Assembly (NCBI RefSeq): GCF_000834655.1
Contig: NZ_JXQQ01000010.1
Location: 1-64,000, forward strand
Direction of reading: 5' to 3'
Length of the DNA: 64,000 nucleotides
From: Variovorax paradoxus
GTDB lineage: Bacteria; Pseudomonadota; Gammaproteobacteria; Burkholderiales; Burkholderiaceae_C
Shown here: in pieces, positions 9,117 to 16,790 of the stretch
Position numbering within the stretch: the stretch's first letter is position 1
How the letters are laid out: every line of letters begins with the position of its first letter
Notes under the pieces: model-generated
The model's database searches: none
Seen by the model: the letters and a program-made list of their open reading frames with translations, nothing else
What the model was told of the DNA's origin: nothing
Program-made: the position numbers and the translations under genes

Positions 9117-9317
9117 ATGCGTGCTTCAAGCAACACCCCCTCGGAAACCAGCGACGACCGCGACAACCGGCGGGTCTTCGTCTGGGGCGCATGCGCCGCC
9201 GTGATCGTGTTTCTCGGCGCAGTGGCTTACTTCTATGCGGTGGACAAGCGCGGCGAGGCGCCGCCCCAGCCGCCGGCCGCGCAGGGCCAGAGCGCGCCAC
9301 AACCCGCGAAGCCCTGA
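9117..9317 (+). CDS. small single-span membrane protein
   Basis: 66 residues: a polar, charged N-terminus, one hydrophobic helix (about residues 22-44, VFVWGACAAVIVFLGAVAYF) and a Pro/Ala/Gln-rich tail. A GAAGGAGA ribosome site upstream of ATG 9117 selects this start over a longer frame from 9054. Probably in the inner membrane. Function unknown; not obviously linked to neighbours. Confidence 0.65.
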   Translation: MRASSNTPSETSDDRDNRRVFVWGACAAVIVFLGAVAYFYAVDKRGEAPPQPPAAQGQSAPQPAKP

Positions 9318-9597
9318 GTTGGTGGACACCCCCGAGCGCAAGCCTCATGGCCTATCGGGAAGGCGGCGCAGCAATCGCGTGAACCGACGATGTCGCATGG
9401 CGCTTTTCACCTCGGCCAGCGACAGCATCGCCGGCTGGGCCCGGTACGCAAGGTTCTCGCAGCCGGCCTGCTTCCGAGTTGCCTCGCCCCGCGTCGATAA
9501 TGGCTTGTCCCAGCCTTCCTGAGGCGCGTTGCCCTCGTTGCACGACGCTCCGCGGGCTCCTCCCTCCCCTGATGACTTCCCTGCCCTTGAATCCACC

Positions 9598-10217
9598 ATG
9601 AACCTGCAGCAGCGCCATCAGATCCGTGCCGATGGACGCGGCCCCGCGACCCTGTTCTTTGCCCACGGGTTCGGCTGCGATCAGAACATGTGGCGACTGT
9701 TGGAACCGGAGTACCGCGGGCGCTATCGAACGGTGGTCTTCGATCTCGTGGGGAGCGGCGCTTCGGATCTGTCAGCGTTCGACACGCACAAGTATTCGAC
9801 GCTGGAAGGCCACGCCCGCGACGTGGCGGAGATCGTGAAGGAATATCGGGAGGGGCCCGCCGTTTTCATTGGTCATTCGGTCAGCGCCATGATCGGTGCC
9901 TTGGCGGATCTGGCAAATCCCGGATTGATCGCGGCGCACGCTATGGTGAGTCCATCGCCGTGCTACATCAACGATGGCGACTACATCGGCGGATTCGAGC
10001 GTGCCGATATCGACTCCCTGCTGCACACCCTCGAGAGCAATTACCTTGGATGGTCGAGCACGATGGCGCCGGCCATCATGGGAGCGCCCGAGCAGCCTGA
10101 GCTCGGCGTGGAGCTGACCAACAGCTTCTGTCGCACGGATCCGGAAATCGCCAAGCAATTCGCGCGGGCGACATTCCTGTCGGACCACCGTTCGGTGATC
10201 GAGAAGCTGCAGACCCC
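9598..10217 (+). pseudogene. RsbQ-like alpha/beta-hydrolase, 5' part, split by a mobile cassette
   Basis: Residues 1-207 of an RsbQ/KAI2-type alpha/beta-hydrolase. Marks are FFAHGFGCDQNMW, the FDLVGSGASDLSA loop, the nucleophile elbow GHSVS (catalytic Ser), SPSPCY and FCRTDPEIAKQFA, each close to Bacillus RsbQ. The frame breaks at the 3,355-bp insertion: after the ACCCC target site the codons run into the element and stop at 10231-10233. Joining 10217 to 13578 restores TPSLILQC, the RsbQ-conserved strand that leads into the catalytic Asp. RsbQ-like proteins bind or hydrolyse a small hydrophobic ligand and act as partners of PAS-domain sensors. This copy should be inactive. Confidence 0.88.
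10213..10217 (+). repeat. target-site duplication, left copy (ACCCC)
   Basis: The five bases ACCCC directly precede the left terminal repeat. They recur directly after the right one (13573-13577). With one copy removed, the hydrolase codons read through in frame. Confidence 0.85.
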
Positions 10218-10244
10218 TGTTCTTTGCCATTAATGTCTGAGACA
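10218..10244 (+). repeat. left terminal inverted repeat of the cassette
   Basis: 27 bp beginning TGTTCTTTGCCA and ending GTCTGAGACA. It pairs with 13546-13572 with a single mismatch at position 13 (T versus A). Confidence 0.9.
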
Positions 10245-10284
10245 GCGCATTAAAGTCCGAGACAGCGCATTAATGTCTGAGACA
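10231..10284 (+). repeat. three 20-bp direct repeats at left end
   Basis: Three tandem copies of a CATTAAtGTCtGAGACAGCG-type unit, the second with two substitutions and the third with a changed end. They are likely transposase-binding sites, like the multiple end repeats of IS21-family elements. Confidence 0.8.
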
Positions 10285-10531
10285 CGCCCATCGGTCGGGG
10301 GAGCGCTAGCGGCTTGGTGCTCTGCTGCCAAGTCTTAGGTAGGCCGACAATCACGGTTGGCCATTCGCTACGGCCGGTCTAGACTGCCTGAGGTCGTTCG
10401 GCACCGGACGATCAATGACGGTGAGGGGCATGAAGCGGTCTCTGGCCTCAGTCTGCGTCGTGACCGTTCTACAGAGAGATCAGACGCTAGTCTGGACCAC
10501 CACCGAGTCACGGCATAAGCCTTTCAACAGG
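10285..10531. other. left non-coding arm of the cassette
   Basis: About 250 bp between the end repeats and the LysR stop codon. No gene seen. It may hold decayed insertion-sequence DNA, but I cannot identify any. Confidence 0.3.
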
Positions 10532-11452
10532 CTAAGTGTTTAACTCCATTGCGTCGTGCGAACAGCGCGCCTTCAGGTCGTCGACTAGCCACCTGGCCGC
10601 GGGCCCCGGCGGATCTAGGGCGCGATGGAATGCTGCCATCGCCAGCGAAAAGCCGGCAGGCAGCATGTCCTCGACATCGAGTGAAATCAGCGCGCCGCTC
10701 GCAAGGTCGCTCTGCACCATGTGCATCGGCATGTTGCCCCAGCCCACGCCGTCCCTAAGAAATGCGTGCTTGGTGGAAAGGTCTGCCAATCTCCAGGTCG
10801 AAGCCGACTTGACGCCGAAGTCCCGGCCCGCGCTCAACTCCGATCGGTCAGTGAGAACGAGTTGGACGTGCTTGGCCAAGGCAGCCTTTGGAATTCTTCG
10901 CTTGAAGCTCGCCAGCGGGTGGTCAGGTGCGGCCACGGTGACCAATGTCACCTGGCCAATGCTCTCGCTGCTTAGCGACGGAAACTCGACCGCCAGCGGC
11001 GCCAGTATTCCCAGGCTGCACCGTCCGTCCAGCACCGGCTGGTATCCCGCACCTAAACCTTCCACGAACAACCTCAACGGAGTGAGCGGAAATCGGCTCA
11101 CAAACGCCTTTGCGGCCGCACTGACGAGCGCCGTGGGAAAAAAGACGTCCACCACGACAGAGAGTTCTGCTTCCAACCCGGCAGACATCAACCTTGCGCG
11201 GGCCTTCATCGTGTCGACGCCGGACACGATGTTGCGTGCGTCCGCGAGCAAGAGAACGCCCTCGGGTGTCAGCTTCGGGTACCTGCCCGACCTGTCGAAC
11301 AGCACGACGCCGATTTGGCCCTCCAGGCTGCTGACCCACCCGCTCACCGCGGACTGGACGCGATTGAGCCGTCGGGCCGCCGCCGAGAAGCTGCCTTCAT
11401 CCACGGCCGCGATGAACGTTCGCAGCTGGTCTAGGGACACGCCATCGAGCAT
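10532..11452 (-). CDS. LysR-family transcriptional regulator (cassette cargo)
   Basis: 306 residues, normal LysR length. The helix-turn-helix (about 5-65) reads LDQLRTFIAAVDEGSFSAAARRL and then a QSAVSGWVSSLE recognition helix; the effector domain follows. Start at ATG 11452 is fixed by GGAAGGAG 5 bp upstream. It is divergent from the azoreductase (164-bp gap), the classic arrangement in which the LysR protein controls the neighbouring oxidoreductase genes and itself. The inducer is probably a quinone, azo or other electrophilic compound, by inference from the enzymes. Confidence 0.88.
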   Translation of the reverse strand: MLDGVSLDQLRTFIAAVDEGSFSAAARRLNRVQSAVSGWVSSLEGQIGVVLFDRSGRYPKLTPEGVLLLADARNIVSGVDTMKARARLMSAGLEAELSVVVDVFFPTALVSAAAKAFVSRFPLTPLRLFVEGLGAGYQPVLDGRCSLGILAPLAVEFPSLSSESIGQVTLVTVAAPDHPLASFKRRIPKAALAKHVQLVLTDRSELSAGRDFGVKSASTWRLADLSTKHAFLRDGVGWGNMPMHMVQSDLASGALISLDVEDMLPAGFSLAMAAFHRALDPPGPAARWLVDDLKARCSHDAMELNT

Positions 11453-11615
11453 TTGAACTCCTTCCATCTCCAGGGCAGATGGATTAGATCTCAATATACC
11501 GGCTTCTCAGAATGATGCCGCGTCTCCACCATTCAAGCCACGGGAAAAGACTTCCCGAGGCCCTGTGCGCCGAAGCGGGCAGGTCGTACTTCTTCATCAA
11601 TCTTTTGAGGCTCTC

Positions 11616-12224
11616 ATGCAACTCCTTCATCTCGACTCCAGTGTGCTCGGCGGCGCGTCCGTCAGCAGGCAACTTTCCGCCGAACTGGTCGCGCGCCACC
11701 GCGCCCTGCACCCCGGCATCCGGGTCGTGTCCCGCGACCTGGCGGCCGACCCGGTGCTGCACCTCTCCGGCGCCCACCTGGCCGCCTTCAACGGTGCAGC
11801 CACCGAAGACGCGACCATCACGGCGGATCTGGTCAAGGGCAACGCGTACATGGACGAACTCTTCGCGTCGGACATCCTCGTCATCGGCGCGCCCATGTAC
11901 AACTTGTCGATTCCGACGCCGCTCAAGGCCTGGATCGACCGCATCGCGGTCGCCGGCAAAACCTTCCGCTACACCGCCACTGGCCCCGAAGGCCTGCTGA
12001 AGGGCAAGAGGGCATTCATCGCCTCGGCGCGAGGGGGCGTGTATTCGGCTGGCAGCCCGGCGGCGGGTCTCGAACACCAGGAGAGCTACCTCATCGGCTT
12101 GCTCGCGTTTCTGGGAATCACCGACGTGACCGTCGTGCGCGCCGAAGGCATCGCCATGGGCCCCGAGGCCAAAAAGGCTGCCGTCGCAGAGGCGCTCGCC
12201 GACATCGCAGCTATCTCGGCCTGA
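11616..12224 (+). CDS. azoR: FMN-dependent NADH:azoreductase/quinone reductase
   Basis: 202 residues, flavodoxin-like fold of the AzoR family, which reduces azo bonds and quinones using NAD(P)H and FMN. The start LLHLDSSVLGGASVSRQLSAEL is the FMN-phosphate loop. IGAPMYNLSIPTPLKAWIDRI (about residues 92-112) is the family signature, followed by GKTFRYTATGPEGLLKGK and the SARGG turn. TGAGG lies a few bases before ATG 11616. It precedes the F420-reductase-like gene by 40 bp in the same direction, so the two are probably co-transcribed. Confidence 0.9.
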   Translation: MQLLHLDSSVLGGASVSRQLSAELVARHRALHPGIRVVSRDLAADPVLHLSGAHLAAFNGAATEDATITADLVKGNAYMDELFASDILVIGAPMYNLSIPTPLKAWIDRIAVAGKTFRYTATGPEGLLKGKRAFIASARGGVYSAGSPAAGLEHQESYLIGLLAFLGITDVTVVRAEGIAMGPEAKKAAVAEALADIAAISA

Positions 12225-12264
12225 AGGACCCGACGTTCAATCAATCATCAATTAAGGAATCTTC

Positions 12265-12852
12265 ATGACTTACTCAATCATCGGCTCGGGCAACGTCGGC
12301 TCGGCGCTCGCCCGTCAGTTCGCGCGCGGCGGCATCGCTGTCGGGGTCGCCAACACGCGTGGACCCGACACCATCGAAACCCTCGAAAAGGAACTCGTTG
12401 GCTACGTCACGGCATTGACCCTGCAGGATGCGGTCAACGCAGACGTGGTCATTCTCGCGGTGCCGTTCAGCGCACACGTCGATGTCGCCCGCGCTGCAGG
12501 GCAGTGGACCGACAAGATCGTGGTCGACGCCATGAACACCTACGGCGTTCCGCCGGAAGCGCTGAAAGGTCAGCCGTCCACGCTCGTGGTGGCGTCTGCC
12601 TTCCCTGGTGCACGCGTGGTCAAGACGTTCAATCAACTTCCGGCCAGGCTGCTGGCGATGAATCCGGTTGAGCACGGCGGACGGCGGGTCATGTTCGTGG
12701 CCGGGGATGAGACGCAGGCCACCGCCGTCATCTCGAAGCTGGTCGGCGACCTGGGCTTCGCGCCGATCGTCCTCGGGACACTCGCGGAGTCCGGTACGTT
12801 GCTGGACAAAGGCGGCGCGCTGGTTCTGCAGAATCTCATCAAGCAGGGGTGA
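12265..12852 (+). CDS. NADPH-dependent F420 reductase-like oxidoreductase
   Basis: 195 residues. A Rossmann motif at the extreme N-terminus, SIIGSGNVGSALARQFARGG, followed by VANTRGPDT, fits the NADPH-dependent F420 reductase/NADP oxidoreductase family (Pfam F420_oxidored). Later ADVVILAVPFSAH and VVDAMNTYG mark the second half. In proteobacteria without F420 these proteins are usually of unknown substrate. AAGGAA lies upstream of the ATG. Downstream partner of azoR. Confidence 0.85.
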   Translation: MTYSIIGSGNVGSALARQFARGGIAVGVANTRGPDTIETLEKELVGYVTALTLQDAVNADVVILAVPFSAHVDVARAAGQWTDKIVVDAMNTYGVPPEALKGQPSTLVVASAFPGARVVKTFNQLPARLLAMNPVEHGGRRVMFVAGDETQATAVISKLVGDLGFAPIVLGTLAESGTLLDKGGALVLQNLIKQG

Positions 12853-13545
12853 CTCTCGCTCGCGCTTCTGCTTGAGATCTTCGAACAGCTCATCGCGTCA
12901 CGGCACGTCCGACGACTGCGATGAGTCGCGAAGCAGTCATTCAAAAATCTGCGGCCAACGACCGTAATCGCTGCTAAGCCGGCAGTCGATGCACTGATTC
13001 AAACGTTGGCTTCAGGGCCCATAGCAGTAAGCAACTCAAGCTGAAAAGCGCGACAGCTGGATCCTCTCGGATCGAATGGCGCCTCGCACAAGCCTCGGAC
13101 GTCGCGTGAGTTCGCAACAACGGGACGATCTGTCAGCTGGGCCTATCGGCGAACGACTTGTTGGATCCAATGTTGCTTGGGTGGAGCGTGGCATTCACAC
13201 GCACCCGTTCGCGAGGTGCACAGCGCCCCCGCCGCGAGGGCGCGCCTTAAAATGCCAGCCGTCCTTCTTCTACCTAGGTCAATGCGCGCTGCAAGCCATG
13301 AGTGTCGGTGCACAAAAGGAGACAGCGGCTTGGTGGGTAAAAGACGGAAATCCGGGACAACTCTAGTAACTGCCGCGCGTCAAACCCAACTTTATCCGGC
13401 AAAGCAGCACGACTTATGTAGCCCGGGTGGTTGTCTCGGACTTTGTTGCTCGCGGTTTGCGCCGTACGGAGTCGACTCGCGCGGTTGTCTCAGACTTCGG
13501 AGCATCGGGGCGAAGTCGTCGTTCCGAACATTTCGCTGGTGATCG
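12853..13545. other. right non-coding arm of the cassette
   Basis: About 690 bp from the last cargo gene to the right terminal repeat. Several open frames exist but none has recognisable protein features. Two internal copies of the end motif lie at 13432-13441 and 13486-13495. A lost transposase could have lain here, but no remnant is identifiable by eye. Confidence 0.4.
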
Positions 13546-13572
13546 TGTCTCAGACATTATTGGCAAAGAACA
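13546..13572 (-). repeat. right terminal inverted repeat of the cassette
   Basis: 27 bp, TGTCTCAGAC at the inner side and GGCAAAGAACA at the outer edge. Reverse complement of the left end with one mismatch. Confidence 0.9.
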
Positions 13573-13577
13573 ACCCC
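13573..13577 (+). repeat. target-site duplication, right copy (ACCCC)
   Basis: Second copy of ACCCC, abutting the right terminal repeat. Confidence 0.85.
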
Positions 13578-13761
13578 ATCGCTGATTCTGCAATGCGACG
13601 ACGATCTGATTGCCCCCGTTGCGGTGGGCGAGTACATGCACAGAGTCATGCCGAACAGCGTGCTCAAGGTCATCGAGAATGTGGGGCATTGCCCGCATCT
13701 GAGCCGGCCGGGCGCGAGCAGCGACGCGATCGATTCCTTCCTGTTGCAGCACCGCCTCTAG
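13578..13761 (+). pseudogene. RsbQ-like alpha/beta-hydrolase, 3' part
   Basis: The last ~61 residues of the split hydrolase. It begins in frame with the 5' part (TP|SLILQC) and contains the catalytic Asp in QCDDDLIAP and the catalytic His in VGHCPHLS, with VGEYMHRVMPNS between them, all in the RsbQ order. The stop TAG at 13759-13761 lies 9 bp before the GTG of the PAS kinase. No own promoter or start is evident, so it is probably untranslated. Confidence 0.88.
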
Positions 13762-13770
13762 CCGCATCCC

Positions 13771-14925
13771 GTGACCACGCTCGATCCCGACTGCGAAAGG
13801 CTCCTCGATGGCGCACCCTGCGGATTGATGGAGACGGACGCGAGGGGCGTTTTCCTGCGCGTCAACACGCCGTTCTGCACGTGGCTGGGCTACGAGAAGT
13901 CAGACCTGGTGAACAAGCGCAGACTCCAGGATCTGCTGAGCATGGGTGCTCGCATCTTTCACCAGACACATTGGGCGCCGCTGCTGGAGATGCAGGGATC
14001 GATCTCCGAATTGAAACTTGACGTCCGGCACCGAGACGGAAGCTCGGTGCCGATGGTCCTGAACGTGATTCGCCATGGACACGGGCCCACACACACGCAG
14101 GAGGTGGCGGCCTTCGTCGCCCGGGACCGGGACAAGTACGAGCAGGAGTTGCTGCTTTCGCGCAAGCGACTCGAGGTGCAGGTTGCGGCGGTCGAACGCC
14201 TTCAGGCCGAGACCAAGGACAGGGCGCTGTTCGCCGAGCAGATGATCGGCATCGTGAGTCACGATTTGCGCAACCCGCTGTCGGCGGTGGGCATGGGCAT
14301 CCAGCTGCTTTTCAGGCATGCGCCCACGGACAACCAGGCGCGTGTGATGTCCCGCATGGCGCAGTCGGTGGACCGAGCAAACCGACTCGTCGCCGATCTG
14401 CTTGACTTCACGGTGGCCCGCGTAGGCAAGGGCCTGTCCATCAATGCCTCCGCTGTCGACCTTCACGACACCGTGGCCCAGACCGTGGACGAACTCGCCT
14501 TGTCATTTCCCGGTCGGGCCTTGCGGCATGAAACGCGTGGCGACGGCGAGTGTCAGGTCGATCCGGATCGGGTGTCGCAGATGGTCGGCAATCTGGTGGC
14601 GAATGCGATCGCCTACGGCGACACCCACCGGGAAGTGACGATCACGGCCTCTGTGCTGAGCGACCGCGCTGAAATAGCGGTCCATAACTGGGGGGCACCG
14701 ATCCCCCGCGACAAGATCGCTTCCTTGTTCCAACCGATGGTTCGCGGCGCTGTAGGCGGCACGGGCCGAAGCGTCGGTCTGGGCCTGTTCATCATCCTGG
14801 AAATCGCGAAGGCCCACGGCGGCACCGTGGAGGTTGAATCAAACGAAGCGTCCGGAACGACTTTCCTGGCGGTGCTTCCGCGCGTCTGCGGGGTCACGAA
14901 GCCCGACCTTCCATCGGCCGATTAA
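13771..14925 (+). CDS. PAS-domain sensor histidine kinase, operon partner of the RsbQ-like hydrolase
   Basis: 384 residues, soluble. A PAS domain (about 8-120, with CGLMETDARGVFLRVN), a coiled coil (125-155), HisKA with His164 in VSHDLRNPL, and HATPase with the N box NLVANAIAYGD and G2 box GLGLFIILEIA. Start GTG 13771, 9 bp after the hydrolase stop. In Bacillus, RsbQ acts through the PAS domain of RsbP; here the PAS domain sits on a histidine kinase, so the hydrolase probably supplied its ligand or signal (inference). The upstream insertion removes the partner and may also cut off its promoter. No receiver gene is adjacent. Confidence 0.9.
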   Translation: MTTLDPDCERLLDGAPCGLMETDARGVFLRVNTPFCTWLGYEKSDLVNKRRLQDLLSMGARIFHQTHWAPLLEMQGSISELKLDVRHRDGSSVPMVLNVIRHGHGPTHTQEVAAFVARDRDKYEQELLLSRKRLEVQVAAVERLQAETKDRALFAEQMIGIVSHDLRNPLSAVGMGIQLLFRHAPTDNQARVMSRMAQSVDRANRLVADLLDFTVARVGKGLSINASAVDLHDTVAQTVDELALSFPGRALRHETRGDGECQVDPDRVSQMVGNLVANAIAYGDTHREVTITASVLSDRAEIAVHNWGAPIPRDKIASLFQPMVRGAVGGTGRSVGLGLFIILEIAKAHGGTVEVESNEASGTTFLAVLPRVCGVTKPDLPSAD

Positions 14926-15034
14926 AGACGCTGCAAACGCCTTGCGCGTTCGAAAGGCACCTGCGAGACCGCTTGTTTCCGACGCCGGCCCCCGAGCAGA
15001 AGGCGCAGACTGGGCGTCGCCAGACCGCGTTCTG

Positions 15035-15391
15035 TTATTGGGTCAGGAACTCTTCGGCCGATTTGCCGGCTTCCAGTGCCGCCTTGAACCAGCCGGGACG
15101 CGGACCACGGCCGCTCCACACATTGCCTTGGTCATCCTTGTATTTCGGTGCGCTCGTTGCGGCAGCAGACGTCTGCTGCGTCTTGCGCGCGGTCTTGGCA
15201 ATGCGTTTCTTTGCGACTTTCGCCTGCGTGGGTGCCTTGCCAAAACCGAGTTCGGCGGCCGTGAATCCATACACGACGATGGCTTCCTTGATCCGGCTGA
15301 GCACGCCGTCGGCCTCTTTCCTGCGCAATTGCTCGGCTTCCTTTTGCAATTGCTCGATCTGCTTTTGTACCTGGAGAAAAGTCTTTGCCAT
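15035..15391 (-). CDS. H-NS-family histone-like protein
   Basis: 118 residues. The N-terminal coiled coil (about 1-45, QKQIEQLQKEAEQLRRKEA) gives dimerisation and the basic linker is rich in Lys and Ala. The C-terminal DNA-binding domain has YKDDQGNVWSGRGPRPGWF and ends in GKSAEEFLTQ, the beta-proteobacterial H-NS/BpH3 type. Such proteins silence AT-rich or foreign DNA; extra copies are common on plasmids and secondary replicons. Start ATG 15391 is chosen over an upstream TTG; an AAGG sequence lies about 8 bp before it. Confidence 0.9.
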   Translation of the reverse strand: MAKTFLQVQKQIEQLQKEAEQLRRKEADGVLSRIKEAIVVYGFTAAELGFGKAPTQAKVAKKRIAKTARKTQQTSAAATSAPKYKDDQGNVWSGRGPRPGWFKAALEAGKSAEEFLTQ

Positions 15392-16392
15392 GAACAACCT
15401 TCAATGGATAGAAAACCGGGAGCTTAACGCGCAACGCTCTGGACTCTCGTCACCTCCTATTGGCCTGTTGAAACCGGCAGTCTCCGGCCCTAATGTCCGG
15501 CGAGATGCCGACAGCCGATTACAACGCCGATTTCGAATTGCATTCAATGCGTTGGCTCTGAAGCGAAGCCACGCGCAGCGCTATTGCAAACTGCGTTATT
15601 TGAACGCGATCCTTCGATGCCATTGATTGAAAGGATCGCGCGGCGTTCAAGCGGCTCTTCTCTCAACATCGCCGCACTGCCACCTGGCCACACCCACATC
15701 CCAGATCGCATCAGGCCCGCGCAACCCGCGAAAAAGCGCAAGGGGAGCAAATGGAAGCGCGTCATCGACGCCGCGTCCACCGATGGCAGTGTGGACCGCC
15801 CGGCACCGCTGTACCTCAGAGCGCCTCACTGATGCGATGCCTCGCTTGCAGCCTCGGAAGGTTGTCCCCCGCGCCTGTGCATAACTTTGTGGAGAACCGC
15901 TTGCATTGCCATCAAGAACGTTGACGGGAGCGGGCTGCATCACGCTGCCCACCAAACGTGCAAGCCGCACCTGTGGATATCAGAAAGGATCCGACGCATG
16001 CGTGGCCTCGGGGACCCGAGAGGTTCCAACCGATCGAAAAGGTGCGTCGCGGATGCACCCGCCGCGCAGAGGCTGCAACGCGCGCCATGGCGCTGGCCCG
16101 AGAAAGGAAGGCGTCCACGACCCTCATAGCCGGGCAGCCACTTATGATTCGGCGGCCGCCCGGTGGCACGGCGCCTTGAAGCAGACAGCCCGCCTCGTCG
16201 CCGATCCGACCGCGCCGCTCCGCAACTCCTTGAACAGCGTGCTGCAGCAGGTCCGCGCAGTGGCGTTCTCAGCCAGTAGTGCTCGCGACCGTGCCGGGCG
16301 TTGTGCGCACGAGCGCGCGGCAACACGTCACCGTTGGACTCGACGAACTGCGAACAGGCCGGCCGCCGCTCGCCCCGCGGGAGGCGGGCGCT
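15392..16392. other. 1-kb region without a recognisable gene
   Basis: Frames such as 15584-15832 (+) and 15940-16326 (-) are open but lack good ribosome sites, motifs or consistent codon bias. I see no repeats or RNA genes. It separates the H-NS-like gene from the chorismate-mutase/Bug pair and may hold decayed DNA. Confidence 0.35.
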
Positions 16393-16779
16393 TCACTCAG
16401 ATGTCGACGGCGCACCGATGATCTCGTCCTCCAGGCGGCACGTCTCCGCGATGATGAGTTCATAGAGGGCACGCAGGAAGACCGGGCTCACGCCGTGCTC
16501 GGTGGCAAAGGCCGCCGCACGCTCCTGCACCACGCCGATGCGATGCGGTTGCATCATCGGAATCGAATGGTCACGCTTGTGCAGCCCGATGCGGCAACAG
16601 CAGTCGAGCCTGCGCCGGATGGTCTCGAGCAGCGTCCTGTCCAGGCCGTCGAGCTCGTCGCGCAGCGTTCGCAGGATCCGTTGGGCGTCCTCGCCGCTGC
16701 CGACAGTGGCCGCGGTTGTGTCTTGGCCCGGGGCCGCGCTGTCCCGGCGTCCGCCCGCAAGTCCATGTTCTGAGTTCAT
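16393..16779 (-). CDS. chorismate mutase-like protein (AroQ fold)
   Basis: 128 residues. Helix 1 (about 35-65, LRDELDGLDRTLLETIRRRL), the loop with HKRDHSIPMMQPHRIGVV and helix 3 (SPVFLRALYELIIAETCRLEDEI) match AroQ-class mutases. The PMMQPHR motif resembles 4-amino-4-deoxychorismate mutases (PapB-like), so the substrate may be chorismate or its amino form. AAGGAG sits just before the ATG; the gene starts 11 bp after the Bug-type gene ends, so they form one operon. A lone mutase beside a solute-binding protein is unusual. Confidence 0.78.
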   Translation of the reverse strand: MNSEHGLAGGRRDSAAPGQDTTAATVGSGEDAQRILRTLRDELDGLDRTLLETIRRRLDCCCRIGLHKRDHSIPMMQPHRIGVVQERAAAFATEHGVSPVFLRALYELIIAETCRLEDEIIGAPSTSE

Positions 16780-16790
16780 GTGCGTTCTCC

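Larger units (their letters stand above)
10218..13572. mobile_element. 3,355-bp mobile insertion cassette with IS21-like ends, no transposase
   Basis: The element is bounded by 27-bp inverted repeats (one mismatch), starting TGTTCTTTGCCA on each side, and by a 5-bp direct duplication of ACCCC. Inside each end the motif GTCYGAGACA recurs: 10235, 10255 and 10275 on the left (20-bp period), and in reverse at 13546, 13486 and 13432 on the right. TG...CA termini with several internal end repeats are typical of IS21-family elements (established knowledge), but no istA/istB-like frames are visible. Cargo is a LysR regulator, an FMN-dependent azoreductase and an F420-reductase-like protein. It should move only if a matching transposase acts in trans. 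Confidence 0.85.

Noticed and set aside
13177..13542. possible transposase remnant in the cassette right arm
   Set aside because: The frame shows no DDE, HTH or AAA+ motifs and includes the end repeats.
10218..13572. composite transposon bounded by two insertion sequences
   Set aside because: The ends are only short inverted repeats with internal motifs; there is no complete insertion sequence at either side.
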